Under the pieces are notes generated by a model, which did no database searches, had not been told where the DNA came from, and saw only the letters and a program-made list of their open reading frames with translations. Position numbers and translations under genes: made by a program. DNA of 41,867 nt from Lachnospiraceae bacterium (GTDB lineage Bacteria > Bacillota > Clostridia > Lachnospirales > Lachnospiraceae). Each line of letters opens with the position of its first letter. Positions within the stretch are counted from its first letter, which is position 1. Below, in pieces: positions 1-7,115 of the stretch. The DNA lies in the NCBI GenBank assembly GCA_030527645.1, contig JAUNAJ010000020.1, positions 1 through 41,867 of the forward strand, in the 5' to 3' direction.

Positions 1-53
1 AGAGCACACGGCTGTTAACCGTGGGGTTGTTGGTTCGAGCCCAACTCGGGGAG
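1..53 (+). tRNA. tRNA-Asn (GTT), 5' truncated by window edge
   Basis: The anticodon loop reads CTGTTAACC, giving GTT (Asn). The T arm is GTTGG-TTCGAGC-CCAAC and the 3' acceptor strand TCGGGGA is followed by discriminator G. The acceptor 5' strand and most of the D arm lie outside the window. It is the first visible member of a Asn-Glu-Cys tRNA cluster. Confidence 0.93.
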
Positions 54-57
54 TTCT

Positions 58-129
58 GGCTCCATGGTCAAGCGGTCAAGACATCGCCCTTTCACGGCGG
101 TAACACGGGTTCGATTCCCGTTGGAGTCA
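58..129 (+). tRNA. tRNA-Glu (TTC)
   Basis: A complete cloverleaf. Acceptor GGCTCCA pairs with TGGAGTC, the anticodon loop CTTTCAC gives TTC (Glu), and the T arm is ACGGG-TTCGATT-CCCGT. CCA is not encoded. It lies 4 nt after tRNA-Asn and 13 nt before tRNA-Cys, so the three are probably one transcript. Confidence 0.96.
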
Positions 130-142
130 CTTAACTTAATAC

Positions 143-214
143 GGCGTCGTAGCCAAGTGGTAAGGCAATGGTCTGCAACACCAGTATCCACCGGTTCAAA
201 TCCGGTCGACGCCT
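143..214 (+). tRNA. tRNA-Cys (GCA)
   Basis: A complete cloverleaf. Acceptor GGCGTCG pairs with CGACGCC, the anticodon loop TCTGCAA gives GCA (Cys), the T arm is CCGG-TTCAAAT-CCGG, and the discriminator is T. It is the last tRNA of the cluster and is followed directly by a terminator. Confidence 0.95.
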
Positions 215-216
215 CT

Positions 217-249
217 AAAAAAACACAGCTTTTTAGCTGTGTTTTTTTA
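217..249 (+). terminator. Bidirectional intrinsic terminator
   Basis: An ACACAGCT/AGCTGTGT stem with A-tract and T-tract on opposite sides. It can end the tRNA cluster on the plus strand and the convergent niaR-amidohydrolase operon on the minus strand. Confidence 0.9.
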
Positions 250-287
250 TTGATTTACATACGGCGAGAAGCCATATGGGCATGAAA

Positions 288-1511
288 TCAACTGAGCAGC
301 AGATCTAAAACGATCAAACTGAAAACAGCAGCCCCTTTACCTAGGATACCTTCATCAAAATCATAATTTCTGCTGTGAAGAGGAGCTGTTGTATCGGTGG
401 GAAAAAGAAGGAAGGCAGCCTGGCCGCCGTGTTTTTTTACTTCTTCCATCATGAGGGCTGCATCTTCACTGGCTCTGAAGCATTCACCGGAAACAGCTGT
501 TTTTATGCCGGAGCACTGCTTTAATACAGCGTTGATATGAGAATGAAACTCCGGGGAACTTACCAGAGAAGGTGCTTTCCCGGTAATAAAGGATTCAGCA
601 GTACATCCGTACACGGCAGCTGCAGATGAGACAATACGAAGTGCCTGATCCTCCATGTATTGATTTAATGCAGTTGTATTACCTCTGACTTCAAGCTCCA
701 TTTCAGCATGACCGGCAACAACATTTCGTCCTTCACCGCCAGAGATCCGTCCGATATTTATCATAGTGGAGCCTTCACTGCTGCGAGGAATGCCATTCAG
801 GGACAAAACTGCATTAGAAAGGGCTGAGATAGCTGAAGCCCCATGTTCCGGACATGCTCCATGACAGGACTTTCCATTGAAATATACGTTGATCTTTGTG
901 GTGGCAAGGGAGCCGGTCACAGCAGAGACACAATCAGCCGGACCTGAGGCAGTCTGACCGTATTCTCTTCCAACAATATGTGCAGCCATAAAATAATTCA
1001 GATCAGAGAGCCAACCGCAGCGCACCATCTCCACAGCACCCATACAGCCCTCCTCAGCCGGTTGAAAGAGCAGACGAACGGTGCCCTGTATCCTGTGCTT
1101 GTAAGCAGCCAGGATGCGAGCTGTAAGCAGTCCGATCGCCATATGACCATCGTGTCCGCATGCATGCATGCAATTTTCTTTCTCTGAGAGAAAGCTCTCA
1201 GCTGCGGGTTTATGAGAATCAGAGTTCGATTCCGTCACAGACAAGGCATCAATATCAAATCGGAGTCCGATCTTCAGTTCATCATTGCTGCCGATTTCTG
1301 CAACTAATCCGGTGGAATGCCCCGCTGCAGCTGATCCGGTTATTATCCTGTATCCCAGTCTCTCCAGCTCTTTTTTCAGATACGCAGTGGTCATTTCTTC
1401 GTGCCATGCGGTTTCAGGAATTCTATGCAGGGCTCTGCGGTGTGATACAGCTGTTTCCTGAAGGGATTGAGCCGTTTCTTCTATATATATGATATCTTTT
1501 TTCGTAAGCAT
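288..1511 (-). CDS. M20 family (M20D-type) amidohydrolase/peptidase
   Basis: A 407-residue zinc hydrolase of the M20/M28 superfamily. This family cleaves amide bonds of N-acyl amino acids or small conjugates such as hippurate, IAA-amino acids or aminobenzoyl-glutamate. Metal-ligand motifs are visible: HACGHDGH at residues 116-123, PAEEG at 151-155, an AH pair near 177-178, and a C-terminal HSRNYDFDE. The dimerisation (lid) domain sits between about 190 and 310. No signal peptide is seen, so it should be cytosolic. The ATG lies 2 nt after the niaR stop codon with only a weak ribosome site, which suggests translational coupling. The true substrate cannot be read from sequence; linkage to the niacin regulator NiaR hints at a pyridine conjugate, which is inference only. 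Confidence 0.9.
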   Translation of the reverse strand: MLTKKDIIYIEETAQSLQETAVSHRRALHRIPETAWHEEMTTAYLKKELERLGYRIITGSAAAGHSTGLVAEIGSNDELKIGLRFDIDALSVTESNSDSHKPAAESFLSEKENCMHACGHDGHMAIGLLTARILAAYKHRIQGTVRLLFQPAEEGCMGAVEMVRCGWLSDLNYFMAAHIVGREYGQTASGPADCVSAVTGSLATTKINVYFNGKSCHGACPEHGASAISALSNAVLSLNGIPRSSEGSTMINIGRISGGEGRNVVAGHAEMELEVRGNTTALNQYMEDQALRIVSSAAAVYGCTAESFITGKAPSLVSSPEFHSHINAVLKQCSGIKTAVSGECFRASEDAALMMEEVKKHGGQAAFLLFPTDTTAPLHSRNYDFDEGILGKGAAVFSLIVLDLLLS

Positions 1512-1513
1512 AG

Positions 1514-2038
1514 TTAATCAATAAGAAATCCTGCTTCCTTAAGCCGGAAACTGATCTCATTCAATACCTCCTCCTGATCTGATTGAACTGTGTGGAAATG
1601 TATCCCTCCTGACATTTCCAAAAGAGGAATACCCTGCTGTTCTCTGGTTCGCTGCAGAAAGGCCTGAACATCCCTGCGGCTGCTTAGATTCAGGCTGCCG
1701 CTGAGTTCACCGTAGATCGGATGCTCAATAATCACATCAACCACCACAGCACCCTGGTCCACGATCAGATTCAGCTCCTTTTCCAGATCCGAAGAAGAAT
1801 GTTTTACTTTATATCGGCGGGAAAAAAGCTGCAGGTCGCGTTGGAACAGAATGTAGCCGCGGGGGGTAGAAACAATATTGACATCAGATGCTCTCAGAAG
1901 GGCAATATCCTGAACAATCACCTGTCTGCTTACACCAAGCTCTTTGGATAGGGCGGTACCGGAAATCGGTCCTTCGGATTTCTCCAGCATAGAAAGAATC
2001 TTTTCTCTGCGTTTTAAACCATCTGTTTTTAGTTCCAT
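1514..2038 (-). CDS. niaR: NiaR (YrxA)-type niacin-responsive transcriptional repressor
   Basis: A 174-residue protein. An N-terminal winged helix (HTH_11 type, residues 12-62, containing LSKELGVSRQVIVQDIALLR) is followed by a 3H domain (about 80-172) with the histidines that name it: H80, H106 in HPIYGE, and H147/H149 in GGIHFH. Members of this family repress NAD biosynthesis and niacin transport genes when niacin binds. The ATG at 2036-2038 was chosen over upstream in-frame starts because AAGGAGG lies just before it and the family begins here. An imperfect palindrome upstream (2060-2078) may be an autoregulatory operator. It is first gene of a two-gene operon with the M20 amidohydrolase. 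Confidence 0.92.
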   Translation of the reverse strand: MELKTDGLKRREKILSMLEKSEGPISGTALSKELGVSRQVIVQDIALLRASDVNIVSTPRGYILFQRDLQLFSRRYKVKHSSSDLEKELNLIVDQGAVVVDVIIEHPIYGELSGSLNLSSRRDVQAFLQRTREQQGIPLLEMSGGIHFHTVQSDQEEVLNEISFRLKEAGFLID

Positions 2039-2059
2039 TAACTCCTCCTTTCTATCTTG

Positions 2060-2078
2060 ACACCTGCTATACAGTTGT
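2060..2078. promoter_or_regulatory. Candidate NiaR operator (imperfect palindrome)
   Basis: ACACCTG-CTATA-CAGTTGT is an inverted repeat with 6 of 7 positions matching. It lies 22 nt upstream of the niaR start. On the minus strand an extended -10-like TGGTATTAT lies just upstream of it. On the plus strand it overlaps a TTGACA (2057-2062) to TAATAA (2081-2086) promoter-like pair with an 18-nt spacer that could drive the sortase gene. Assignment to NiaR is inferred from position. Confidence 0.45.
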
Positions 2079-2186
2079 AGTAATAATACCACGCAAAAAT
2101 CAAAAAAACCAGATTTCTTGACAAAGAACAGACTGCTTATTATAATTCTGATGAACTGGCCGGAAGAGAACGGAAGGAGTGAAGTC

Positions 2187-3059
2187 ATGGGAAAACCTGT
2201 TTCAGAAAAAAAAAGAGGAAATTGCCTGTTTCCGATTTTGATCATGCTCTGTCTTGCTGTAATGGGATTTTCGTTATACAAGCTTATCTCTATATCACTG
2301 GAGTATAAGCAGGGTGAGGAAGAGTATGAAATTCTTCAAAGCTACACAATAGAGCGGGATCCGCAGGAAGATCCTGCAGGAAAGCAGGATGGCGCCGATA
2401 AAAGCTCCGGAGAAGAAATACCGGGCACTAACTCTGCAAACAGCACGGCTTCGACTGGGGAAAATGACAGCTCTGCTGCAGAAGCCCAGGCACCGCTTGC
2501 TGTTGATTTTGCTTCGTTAAAAGCGATCAATTCGGATTTGGTATGCTGGCTCTATATACCTGTTCTGGATCTCAGCTATCCGGTTGTACAGGGGGATGAC
2601 AATGACTGGTATCTCCATCGTACCTTCGAGGGAGCAGCAAACTTTGCCGGATCACTGTTTGTTGAAGCGGAGAATCAGAACCCTCTTGAGGATCCGCATA
2701 CGATCATATACGGTCACAGCATGAAGAATCAGACCATGTTCGGAAAACTGAAGCTTCTCCTGCAAAACGATCTGTATCTGCAGAATCCTGTATTCTGGAT
2801 CCTTACAGAAGAGGGGGAGACAATGTACTATATGGCGGATATCTGCTATACTGAAGCGGGAAGCAGTGTGTACACTCTGTTTGAGGAAGCCGGAGAGGAC
2901 TTTCTGAATTATGAGAAGGAGATCGCTGCTCAATCCGGCATTCAAAACAGCTATCTGCCGGAGATTACAGAGGACAGCAGGCTTGTGACACTGTCTACCT
3001 GTGCTGCAAGCGAGGGGACCGCAAGGCTGGTGGTAAGAGGAATTGCAAACGAGTTCTGA
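2187..3059 (+). CDS. Class B sortase (membrane-anchored transpeptidase)
   Basis: A 290-residue protein. A basic N terminus and one membrane segment (residues 14-34) are followed by a low-complexity linker (about 55-105) and a sortase fold. The catalytic triad is visible: H177 in YGHSMKNQTMFGKLK, C272 in LSTC, and an Arg at 280 or 284. The YGHSM and long internal helix pattern fits class B. Sortases cleave a C-terminal sorting signal and join the protein to the cell wall or to pilin. No substrate with an LPXTG-like signal is adjacent, so the target is unknown. The ATG at 2187 has GGAAGGAG at proper spacing; an upstream in-frame ATG at 2118 lacks a ribosome site. Confidence 0.9.
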   Translation: MGKPVSEKKRGNCLFPILIMLCLAVMGFSLYKLISISLEYKQGEEEYEILQSYTIERDPQEDPAGKQDGADKSSGEEIPGTNSANSTASTGENDSSAAEAQAPLAVDFASLKAINSDLVCWLYIPVLDLSYPVVQGDDNDWYLHRTFEGAANFAGSLFVEAENQNPLEDPHTIIYGHSMKNQTMFGKLKLLLQNDLYLQNPVFWILTEEGETMYYMADICYTEAGSSVYTLFEEAGEDFLNYEKEIAAQSGIQNSYLPEITEDSRLVTLSTCAASEGTARLVVRGIANEF

Positions 3060-3073
3060 AAAACGGAGAAAGG

Positions 3074-3274
3074 ATGCATGACATGACAGTTTATCAGGTT
3101 GGAGATATTGTTCGATTGAAGAAAGCACATCCATGCGGCAGCGCAGAATGGGAAATCCTTCGGGTTGGAATCGATTTCCGCCTGAAATGTCTGGGCTGCG
3201 GACATCAGATTATGATTCCGAGAAAACAGGTGGAAAAGAATACCCGGGAACTGAAGCATCCCTCAGAGGACTGA
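3074..3274 (+). CDS. DUF951 family small protein
   Basis: A 66-residue basic protein with the typical DUF951 pattern YQVGDIVRLKKAHPCG, then W-x-I-x-R-x-G-x-D-F-R-x-K-C-LGCGH and IPR. It has three cysteines, with the CLGC pair suggesting metal or RNA contact. The family is widespread in Firmicutes and has no established function. It follows the sortase stop by 14 nt and is probably cotranscribed with it. ATG at 3074 has GGAG 5 nt upstream; an alternative ATG at 3083 uses AAAGG, and both are plausible. Confidence 0.85.
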   Translation: MHDMTVYQVGDIVRLKKAHPCGSAEWEILRVGIDFRLKCLGCGHQIMIPRKQVEKNTRELKHPSED

Positions 3275-3319
3275 TCGATACTGCTTTCAGTGCATATGAA
3301 AAAAAACAAAAAATATTTC

Positions 3320-3348
3320 TTGCCAAACAGGTTATTGGGTGGTATACT
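3320..3348 (+). promoter_or_regulatory. Sigma-A promoter of the rpmJ-rplQ operon
   Basis: TTGCCA (3320-3325), 17-nt spacer, TATACT (3343-3348), with a TGG extension directly before the -10. Predicted start near 3354, about 125 nt before rpmJ. Confidence 0.8.
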
Positions 3349-3350
3349 TT

Positions 3351-3378
3351 AGAGCGTACGTTTGTGCGCTCTGTTTTT
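3351..3378 (+). terminator. Terminator-like hairpin overlapping the alpha-operon start site
   Basis: AGAGCGTA (3351-3358) pairs with TGCGCTCT (3365-3372), one G-T pair, followed by GTTTTT. It probably ends the sortase-DUF951 transcript. RNA from the promoter at 3320-3348 begins inside the first arm and so would escape it. Confidence 0.6.
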
Positions 3379-3479
3379 ATGCAGTGACCATGTTGCAGGT
3401 ACTGTGCAGGACTAACCCATCCGAGAGCGGACAGCGGGAACAGTAAAATTGAGCACAGCTTCAAGAAAGGAGGATTCAC

Positions 3480-3593
3480 ATGAAGGTAAGAGCATCTGTT
3501 AAACCGATCTGCGAGAAATGCAAGGTTATCAAGAGAAAAGGAAGCATCCGTATCATTTGTGAGAATCCAAAACATAAACAGCGTCAGGGTTAA
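3480..3593 (+). CDS. rpmJ: 50S ribosomal protein L36
   Basis: A 37-residue protein beginning [21 protein letters not shown]. It keeps the zinc-binding C-x2-C...C...H set (zinc-positive form of L36), with the last ligand in [16 protein letters not shown] lies 7 nt before the ATG. It binds 23S rRNA late in large-subunit assembly. It leads this alpha operon; the usual upstream neighbours infA, map, adk and secY are absent here. It is too short for most gene callers but unmistakable. Confidence 0.97.
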   Translation: MKVRASVKPICEKCKVIKRKGSIRIICENPKHKQRQG

Positions 3594-3625
3594 TCCGTCA
3601 AAAACCTGAGTGTTTATGTACTGTT

Positions 3626-3779
3626 AATATTATAAAGTGAGACCTGACCGGCTGCGTCAGGAACCCTCCGGCGGATGATCGCCAGAGCGTGACATCCCTT
3701 ATAATATTGCTTAATACTCTTTCCGGATCGGAAAGAGAAAGGCCGACGAAAAGCGGCTGGATGCGTCATACCGGCATCC
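3626..3779 (+). ncRNA. Structured leader before rpsM (candidate r-protein autoregulatory element)
   Basis: The 227-nt rpmJ-rpsM gap holds nested and serial stems: AATATTATAA (3626-3635) with TTATAATATT (3699-3708), enclosing CCTGAC/GTCAGG (3643-3661) and GGCG/CGCC (3670-3683). Next comes a perfect 9-bp stem with a 3-nt loop (3717-3725 with 3729-3737), then GCCG/CGGC and GGATGC/GCATCC (3759-3779). None is followed by a U-tract. In E. coli the same position carries the S4-responsive alpha-operon leader, and rpsD is two genes downstream here, so an S4 element is a reasonable inference. Confidence 0.55.
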
Positions 3780-3820
3780 CAATTAGGAAAATATTAAATT
3801 TGTAAATGGAGGAAAAGTAC

Positions 3821-4189
3821 ATGGCTCGTATTAGCGGTGTAGATTTACCAAGAGACAAACGCGTAGAGATCGGTCTGACCTATATCTACGGAATCGGAAG
3901 AACATCTTCCATGCGTATTCTTAAAGATGCAGGAGTAAATCCTGATACACGTGTCAGAGATCTGACAGACGATGAAGTGAAAAAGATCGCTGCAGTGATC
4001 GACCAGACTCAGACTGTAGAGGGTGATCTGAGACGTGAGATCGCAATGAACATCAAACGTCTGCAGGAGATCGGATGCTACAGAGGAATCAGACATAGAA
4101 AAGGACTTCCTGTTCGCGGACAGAAAACAAAGACCAATGCAAGAACACGTAAAGGTCCGAAGAGAACCGTTGCTAACAAGAAGAAATAA
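3821..4189 (+). CDS. rpsM: 30S ribosomal protein S13
   Basis: A 122-residue full-length S13: starts [26 protein letters not shown] and ends in the basic tail [20 protein letters not shown]. It sits in the 30S head and contacts the large subunit and P-site tRNA. The ATG at 3821 has ATGGAGG 8 nt upstream and matches the universal S13 start; the in-frame ATG at 3806 overlaps the ribosome site. It follows the structured leader and precedes rpsK. Confidence 0.98.
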   Translation: MARISGVDLPRDKRVEIGLTYIYGIGRTSSMRILKDAGVNPDTRVRDLTDDEVKKIAAVIDQTQTVEGDLRREIAMNIKRLQEIGCYRGIRHRKGLPVRGQKTKTNARTRKGPKRTVANKKK

Positions 4190-4287
4190 TAGATCTGCTG
4201 CTTGAGCAGATGAAGGTAATCTGCGGATCACCTTATTCTCAGAAACATATATTTACATAAATTGGAAAGTGTAGGTTAGTTTTTATT
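4190..4287 (+). other. rpsM-rpsK intergenic segment with hairpins
   Basis: A 98-nt gap, long for this operon. A stem ATCTGCT (4193-4199)/AGCAGAT (4205-4211) follows the rpsM stop, then a weaker GGTAATC/GATCACC pairing. There is no U-tract, so it is not an obvious terminator. The rpsK ribosome site is weak (TAGGT). Confidence 0.4.
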
Positions 4288-4680
4288 ATGGCTAAAGTTA
4301 CAAAGAAAACGACAAAACGTCGTGTCAAGAAAAACGTTGAACGCGGTCAGGCACACATTCAGTCATCTTTTAACAATACAATTGTTACTCTGACTGATAC
4401 CGAGGGCAATGCTCTTTCATGGGCAAGCGCCGGCGGCCTGGGCTTCAGAGGTTCAAGAAAATCTACTCCTTACGCAGCTCAGATGGCTGCAGAGACAGCT
4501 ACAAAGGCAGCACTGATCCATGGCCTTAAGAGTGTAGACGTATTCGTTAAAGGACCCGGCTCCGGACGTGAGGCAGCAATTCGTGCACTGGCAGCAGCTG
4601 GTCTTGAAGTAACAAGCATCTGCGATGTAACACCAGTTCCGCACAACGGATGCCGCCCACCAAAACGCAGAAGAGTCTAA
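4288..4680 (+). CDS. rpsK: 30S ribosomal protein S11
   Basis: A 130-residue full-length S11 with the conserved [33 protein letters not shown] and the C-terminal [18 protein letters not shown]. It lines the platform of the 30S subunit near the mRNA exit. The initiation region is AT-rich with a poor Shine-Dalgarno, unlike its neighbours, so translation may depend on the structured gap upstream. It is followed 21 nt later by rpsD. Confidence 0.98.
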   Translation: MAKVTKKTTKRRVKKNVERGQAHIQSSFNNTIVTLTDTEGNALSWASAGGLGFRGSRKSTPYAAQMAAETATKAALIHGLKSVDVFVKGPGSGREAAIRALAAAGLEVTSICDVTPVPHNGCRPPKRRRV

Positions 4681-4701
4681 TTTTAACAGGAGGTCACAAT
4701 A

Positions 4702-5295
4702 ATGGCAGTAAATAGAACACCGGTTCTTAAAAGATGCAGATCCCTTGGTCTGGATCCTGTATATCTTGGAATTGATAAAAAATCCACTCGTCAGCTGAGA
4801 AGATCCAGCAGAAAAATCTCTGAGTACGGTCTTCAGCTGAGAGAGAAACAGAAAGCTAAATTCATCTACGGCGTACTGGAGAAACCTTTCCGTAACTACT
4901 ACGACAGAGCAGAGCGTATGCAGGGACAGACAGGTGCAAACCTGATGGCTATGCTGGAGCTTCGTCTGGACAACGTAGTTTTCCGTCTCGGACTGGCAAG
5001 AACACGTAAAGAGGCAAGACAGATCGTTGATCATAAGCATGTTACCGTTAACGGAAAAGTTGTAAACATTCCGTCCTATCAGGTGAAAGCCGGTGATGTG
5101 ATCGAAATCAAAGAGAACAAAAAAGGATCTCAGCGTTACAAAGATATCCTTGAGGTTACAGGCGCTCGTCTTGTTCCTGAGTGGCTGGATGTAAATCAGG
5201 AGACTCTGCAGGGTACTGTGAAAGAGGTTCCTTCACGTGAGGCAATCGACGTACCTGTTGATGAGATGCTGATCGTCGAGCTGTATTCTAAATAA
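4702..5295 (+). CDS. rpsD: 30S ribosomal protein S4
   Basis: A 197-residue S4. It has the N-terminal MAVNRTPVLKRCRSLGLD, a central S4 RNA-binding domain (RLDNVVFRLGLARTRKEARQIV...HKHVTVNGK) and the C-terminal VDEMLIVELYSK. It lacks the N-terminal four-cysteine zinc knuckle, so this is the zinc-independent form, while L36 here is the zinc form. S4 nucleates 30S assembly and in many bacteria represses its own operon. Here rpsD lies inside the alpha operon, unlike in Bacillus. AGGAGG precedes the ATG. Confidence 0.98.
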   Translation: MAVNRTPVLKRCRSLGLDPVYLGIDKKSTRQLRRSSRKISEYGLQLREKQKAKFIYGVLEKPFRNYYDRAERMQGQTGANLMAMLELRLDNVVFRLGLARTRKEARQIVDHKHVTVNGKVVNIPSYQVKAGDVIEIKENKKGSQRYKDILEVTGARLVPEWLDVNQETLQGTVKEVPSREAIDVPVDEMLIVELYSK

Positions 5296-5347
5296 TCTGG
5301 CTGGATAACCCTCAGTTTTCATTTTTCCCAAAAAGGAGGGGCATAGA

Positions 5348-6310
5348 GTGTTTGATTTTAACAAACCTAAAATTGAGATCACAGAAATATCTGAAGATAA
5401 GAAGTACGGTAGATTCGTTGTAGAGCCGCTCGAGCGTGGTTATGGAACGACACTTGGAAATTCTCTTCGTCGAATCATGCTTTCTTCTCTGCCGGGTGCT
5501 GCTGTAAGTCAGGTTAAAATTGATGGTGTTCTTCATGAGTTCAGTTCCATCCCGGGAGTGAAGGAAGACGTGACTGAGATCATCATGAATCTGAAAAATC
5601 TTGCAATCAAGAACAGCAGTGAGTCCAATGAAGCAAAGGTTGCTTACATTGAATTCGAAGGCGAAGGAGTTGTGAGAGCTTCTGATATTCAGGTGGATGC
5701 GGATATCGAGATTATGAATCCGGATCAGGTGATCGCTACCTTGAACGGGGGTTCAGACAGCAGACTTTACATGGAGCTGACTATTACAAAGGGACGCGGC
5801 TATGTAAGTGCTGATAAGAACAAGTCAGACGATACACCGATCGGAATGATTGCTGTTGATGCGATCTATACACCGGTCGAGCGTGTAAATCTGACAGTAG
5901 AGAATACCCGTGTCGGTCAGATTACAGATTATGATAAATTAACCTTGGATGTGTACACCAAGGGTACTCTCGATCCTGATGAGGCTGTCAGCCTTGCAGC
6001 AAAGGTACTCAGTGAGCATCTGAAACTGTTCATCGATCTTTCTGAGAATGCAAAGACTGCTGAGGTTATGATTGAGGTACAGGATGATCAGAAGGGCAAG
6101 GTTCTCGAGATGAATATCGATGAACTGGAGCTGTCTGTTCGTTCCTACAACTGTCTGAAGCGGGCCGGTATCAATACAGTAGAGGAACTCTGCAACAAGA
6201 CACCGGACGATATGATGAAGGTCCGTAACCTTGGACGCAAGTCCCTCGAGGAGGTTCTTGCAAAGCTGAAAGAACTGGGACTTGAACTCAGCCCCGGTGA
6301 GGAGCAGTAA
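5348..6310 (+). CDS. rpoA: RNA polymerase alpha subunit
   Basis: A 320-residue protein beginning [15 protein letters not shown] from a GTG codon with AAGGAGG 8 nt upstream. The N-terminal dimerisation/assembly domain contains [20 protein letters not shown]. The C-terminal domain (about 245-315) contains [23 protein letters not shown] and [13 protein letters not shown], the DNA UP-element and activator contact surface. It lies between rpsD and rplQ as in most bacteria. Confidence 0.98.
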   Translation: MFDFNKPKIEITEISEDKKYGRFVVEPLERGYGTTLGNSLRRIMLSSLPGAAVSQVKIDGVLHEFSSIPGVKEDVTEIIMNLKNLAIKNSSESNEAKVAYIEFEGEGVVRASDIQVDADIEIMNPDQVIATLNGGSDSRLYMELTITKGRGYVSADKNKSDDTPIGMIAVDAIYTPVERVNLTVENTRVGQITDYDKLTLDVYTKGTLDPDEAVSLAAKVLSEHLKLFIDLSENAKTAEVMIEVQDDQKGKVLEMNIDELELSVRSYNCLKRAGINTVEELCNKTPDDMMKVRNLGRKSLEEVLAKLKELGLELSPGEEQ

Positions 6311-6327
6311 TCACGTAATGATAAGAG

Positions 6328-6427
6328 ATGGAGCACCAGTAAGACCAAAGAAGCGTGGTGCTTCATTCCTGAATGGAACTATGGCGGAGTCCCAGTAAGA
6401 CCAAAGAAGCATGGGAGCTCTGTCCCA
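6328..6427 (+). ncRNA. Tandem duplicated hairpin element between rpoA and rplQ
   Basis: Two copies of a roughly 57-nt unit occupy the rpoA-rplQ gap. Both present the same 19-nt string CCAGTAAGACCAAAGAAGC (6336-6354 and 6392-6410) in and beside the loop, while the stems differ but still pair. Copy 1 is ATGGAGCACCA/TGGTGCTTCAT (6328-6338/6356-6366). Copy 2 is GGAGTCCCA/TGGGA-G-CTCT (6386-6394/6412-6421, one bulge). TGGGA at 6412-6416 could instead pair with TCCCA at 6423-6427, next to the rplQ ribosome site. No U-tract is present. It is probably a cis-acting RNA controlling rplQ. Confidence 0.6.
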
Positions 6428-6446
6428 CGAATGGAGGAAATATACA

Positions 6447-6983
6447 ATGGCATCTTATAAGAAATTAGGAAGAACATCTGATCAGAGAAAAGCACTTCTG
6501 AGAAATCAGGTTACAAACCTTCTGTATCACGGAAAAATCCGTACAACAGAGACTAAAGCTAAAGAGATCCGCAAGATCGCTGAAGGCATGATCGCACTTG
6601 CAGTACGCGAGAAGGACAATTTTGAGACTGTTACCGTAACAGCTAAAGTTGCTAAGAAGGACGCAGACGGCAAGCGTGTCAAAGAAGTGAAAGATGGAAA
6701 GAAAGTAACTGTATACGAGGAAGTTCAGAAAGAGATCAAAAAAGATCTTCCTTCCAGACTTCATGCTCGTCATCAGATGCTGAAGGTTTTCTACCCTGTA
6801 ACTGAGGTTCCTGCTTCCAATAAAGGAAGAAAGAAAAATACCAAAGAAGTTGACATGGTAGCAAAAATGTTCGATGAGATCGCTCCAAAATATGCAGACC
6901 GCAATGGTGGATATACCCGTATCATTAAGATCGGACCACGTAAAGGTGATGCAGCTATGGAAGTTCTGATTGAGCTTGTTTAA
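6447..6983 (+). CDS. rplQ: 50S ribosomal protein L17 (long form)
   Basis: A 178-residue L17. The N-terminal core [20 protein letters not shown]...[18 protein letters not shown] and the C-terminal [26 protein letters not shown] are canonical. Between them lies a lysine-rich insertion (about residues 60-130) that makes it some 50 residues longer than the usual 112-130. ATG at 6447 has ATGGAGG 9 nt upstream. L17 lies near the peptide exit tunnel. It is the last gene of the alpha operon, with a terminator 30 nt downstream. Confidence 0.96.
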   Translation: MASYKKLGRTSDQRKALLRNQVTNLLYHGKIRTTETKAKEIRKIAEGMIALAVREKDNFETVTVTAKVAKKDADGKRVKEVKDGKKVTVYEEVQKEIKKDLPSRLHARHQMLKVFYPVTEVPASNKGRKKNTKEVDMVAKMFDEIAPKYADRNGGYTRIIKIGPRKGDAAMEVLIELV

Positions 6984-7010
6984 TCGGAAGATTTTGTAAA
7001 AATACTGAAA

Positions 7011-7040
7011 AACCCGTCACTACAGTGGCGGGTTTTTTTG
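7011..7040 (+). terminator. Intrinsic terminator of the alpha operon
   Basis: CCCGTCAC (7013-7020), loop TACA, GTGGCGGG (7025-7032), followed by seven T residues. Confidence 0.92.
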
Positions 7041-7115
7041 AAATCTGTTAGAATAAGCCTATCATCCGTATGGAAGATCTGTAAGACTAAAGTGAACGAT
7101 TTGGAGAGCACCTTT

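Noticed and set aside
64-285. A 73-codon frame at the start of the window
   Set aside because: It covers tRNA-Glu, tRNA-Cys and their terminator.
3667-3676. TCCGGCGGAT, shared with the glgA terminator hairpin, as a third family member
   Set aside because: Only ten bases match and the flanks do not form the same stem.
3700-3705. TATAAT inside the rpmJ-rpsM gap as a promoter
   Set aside because: No -35 hexamer at 16-18 nt upstream; the sequence is explained by a 10-bp stem.
7038-7115. Extension of the lipid kinase to 7038
   Set aside because: It begins at the T-tract of the rplQ terminator; the family start MKKMLFIYNPKSG is at 7116.
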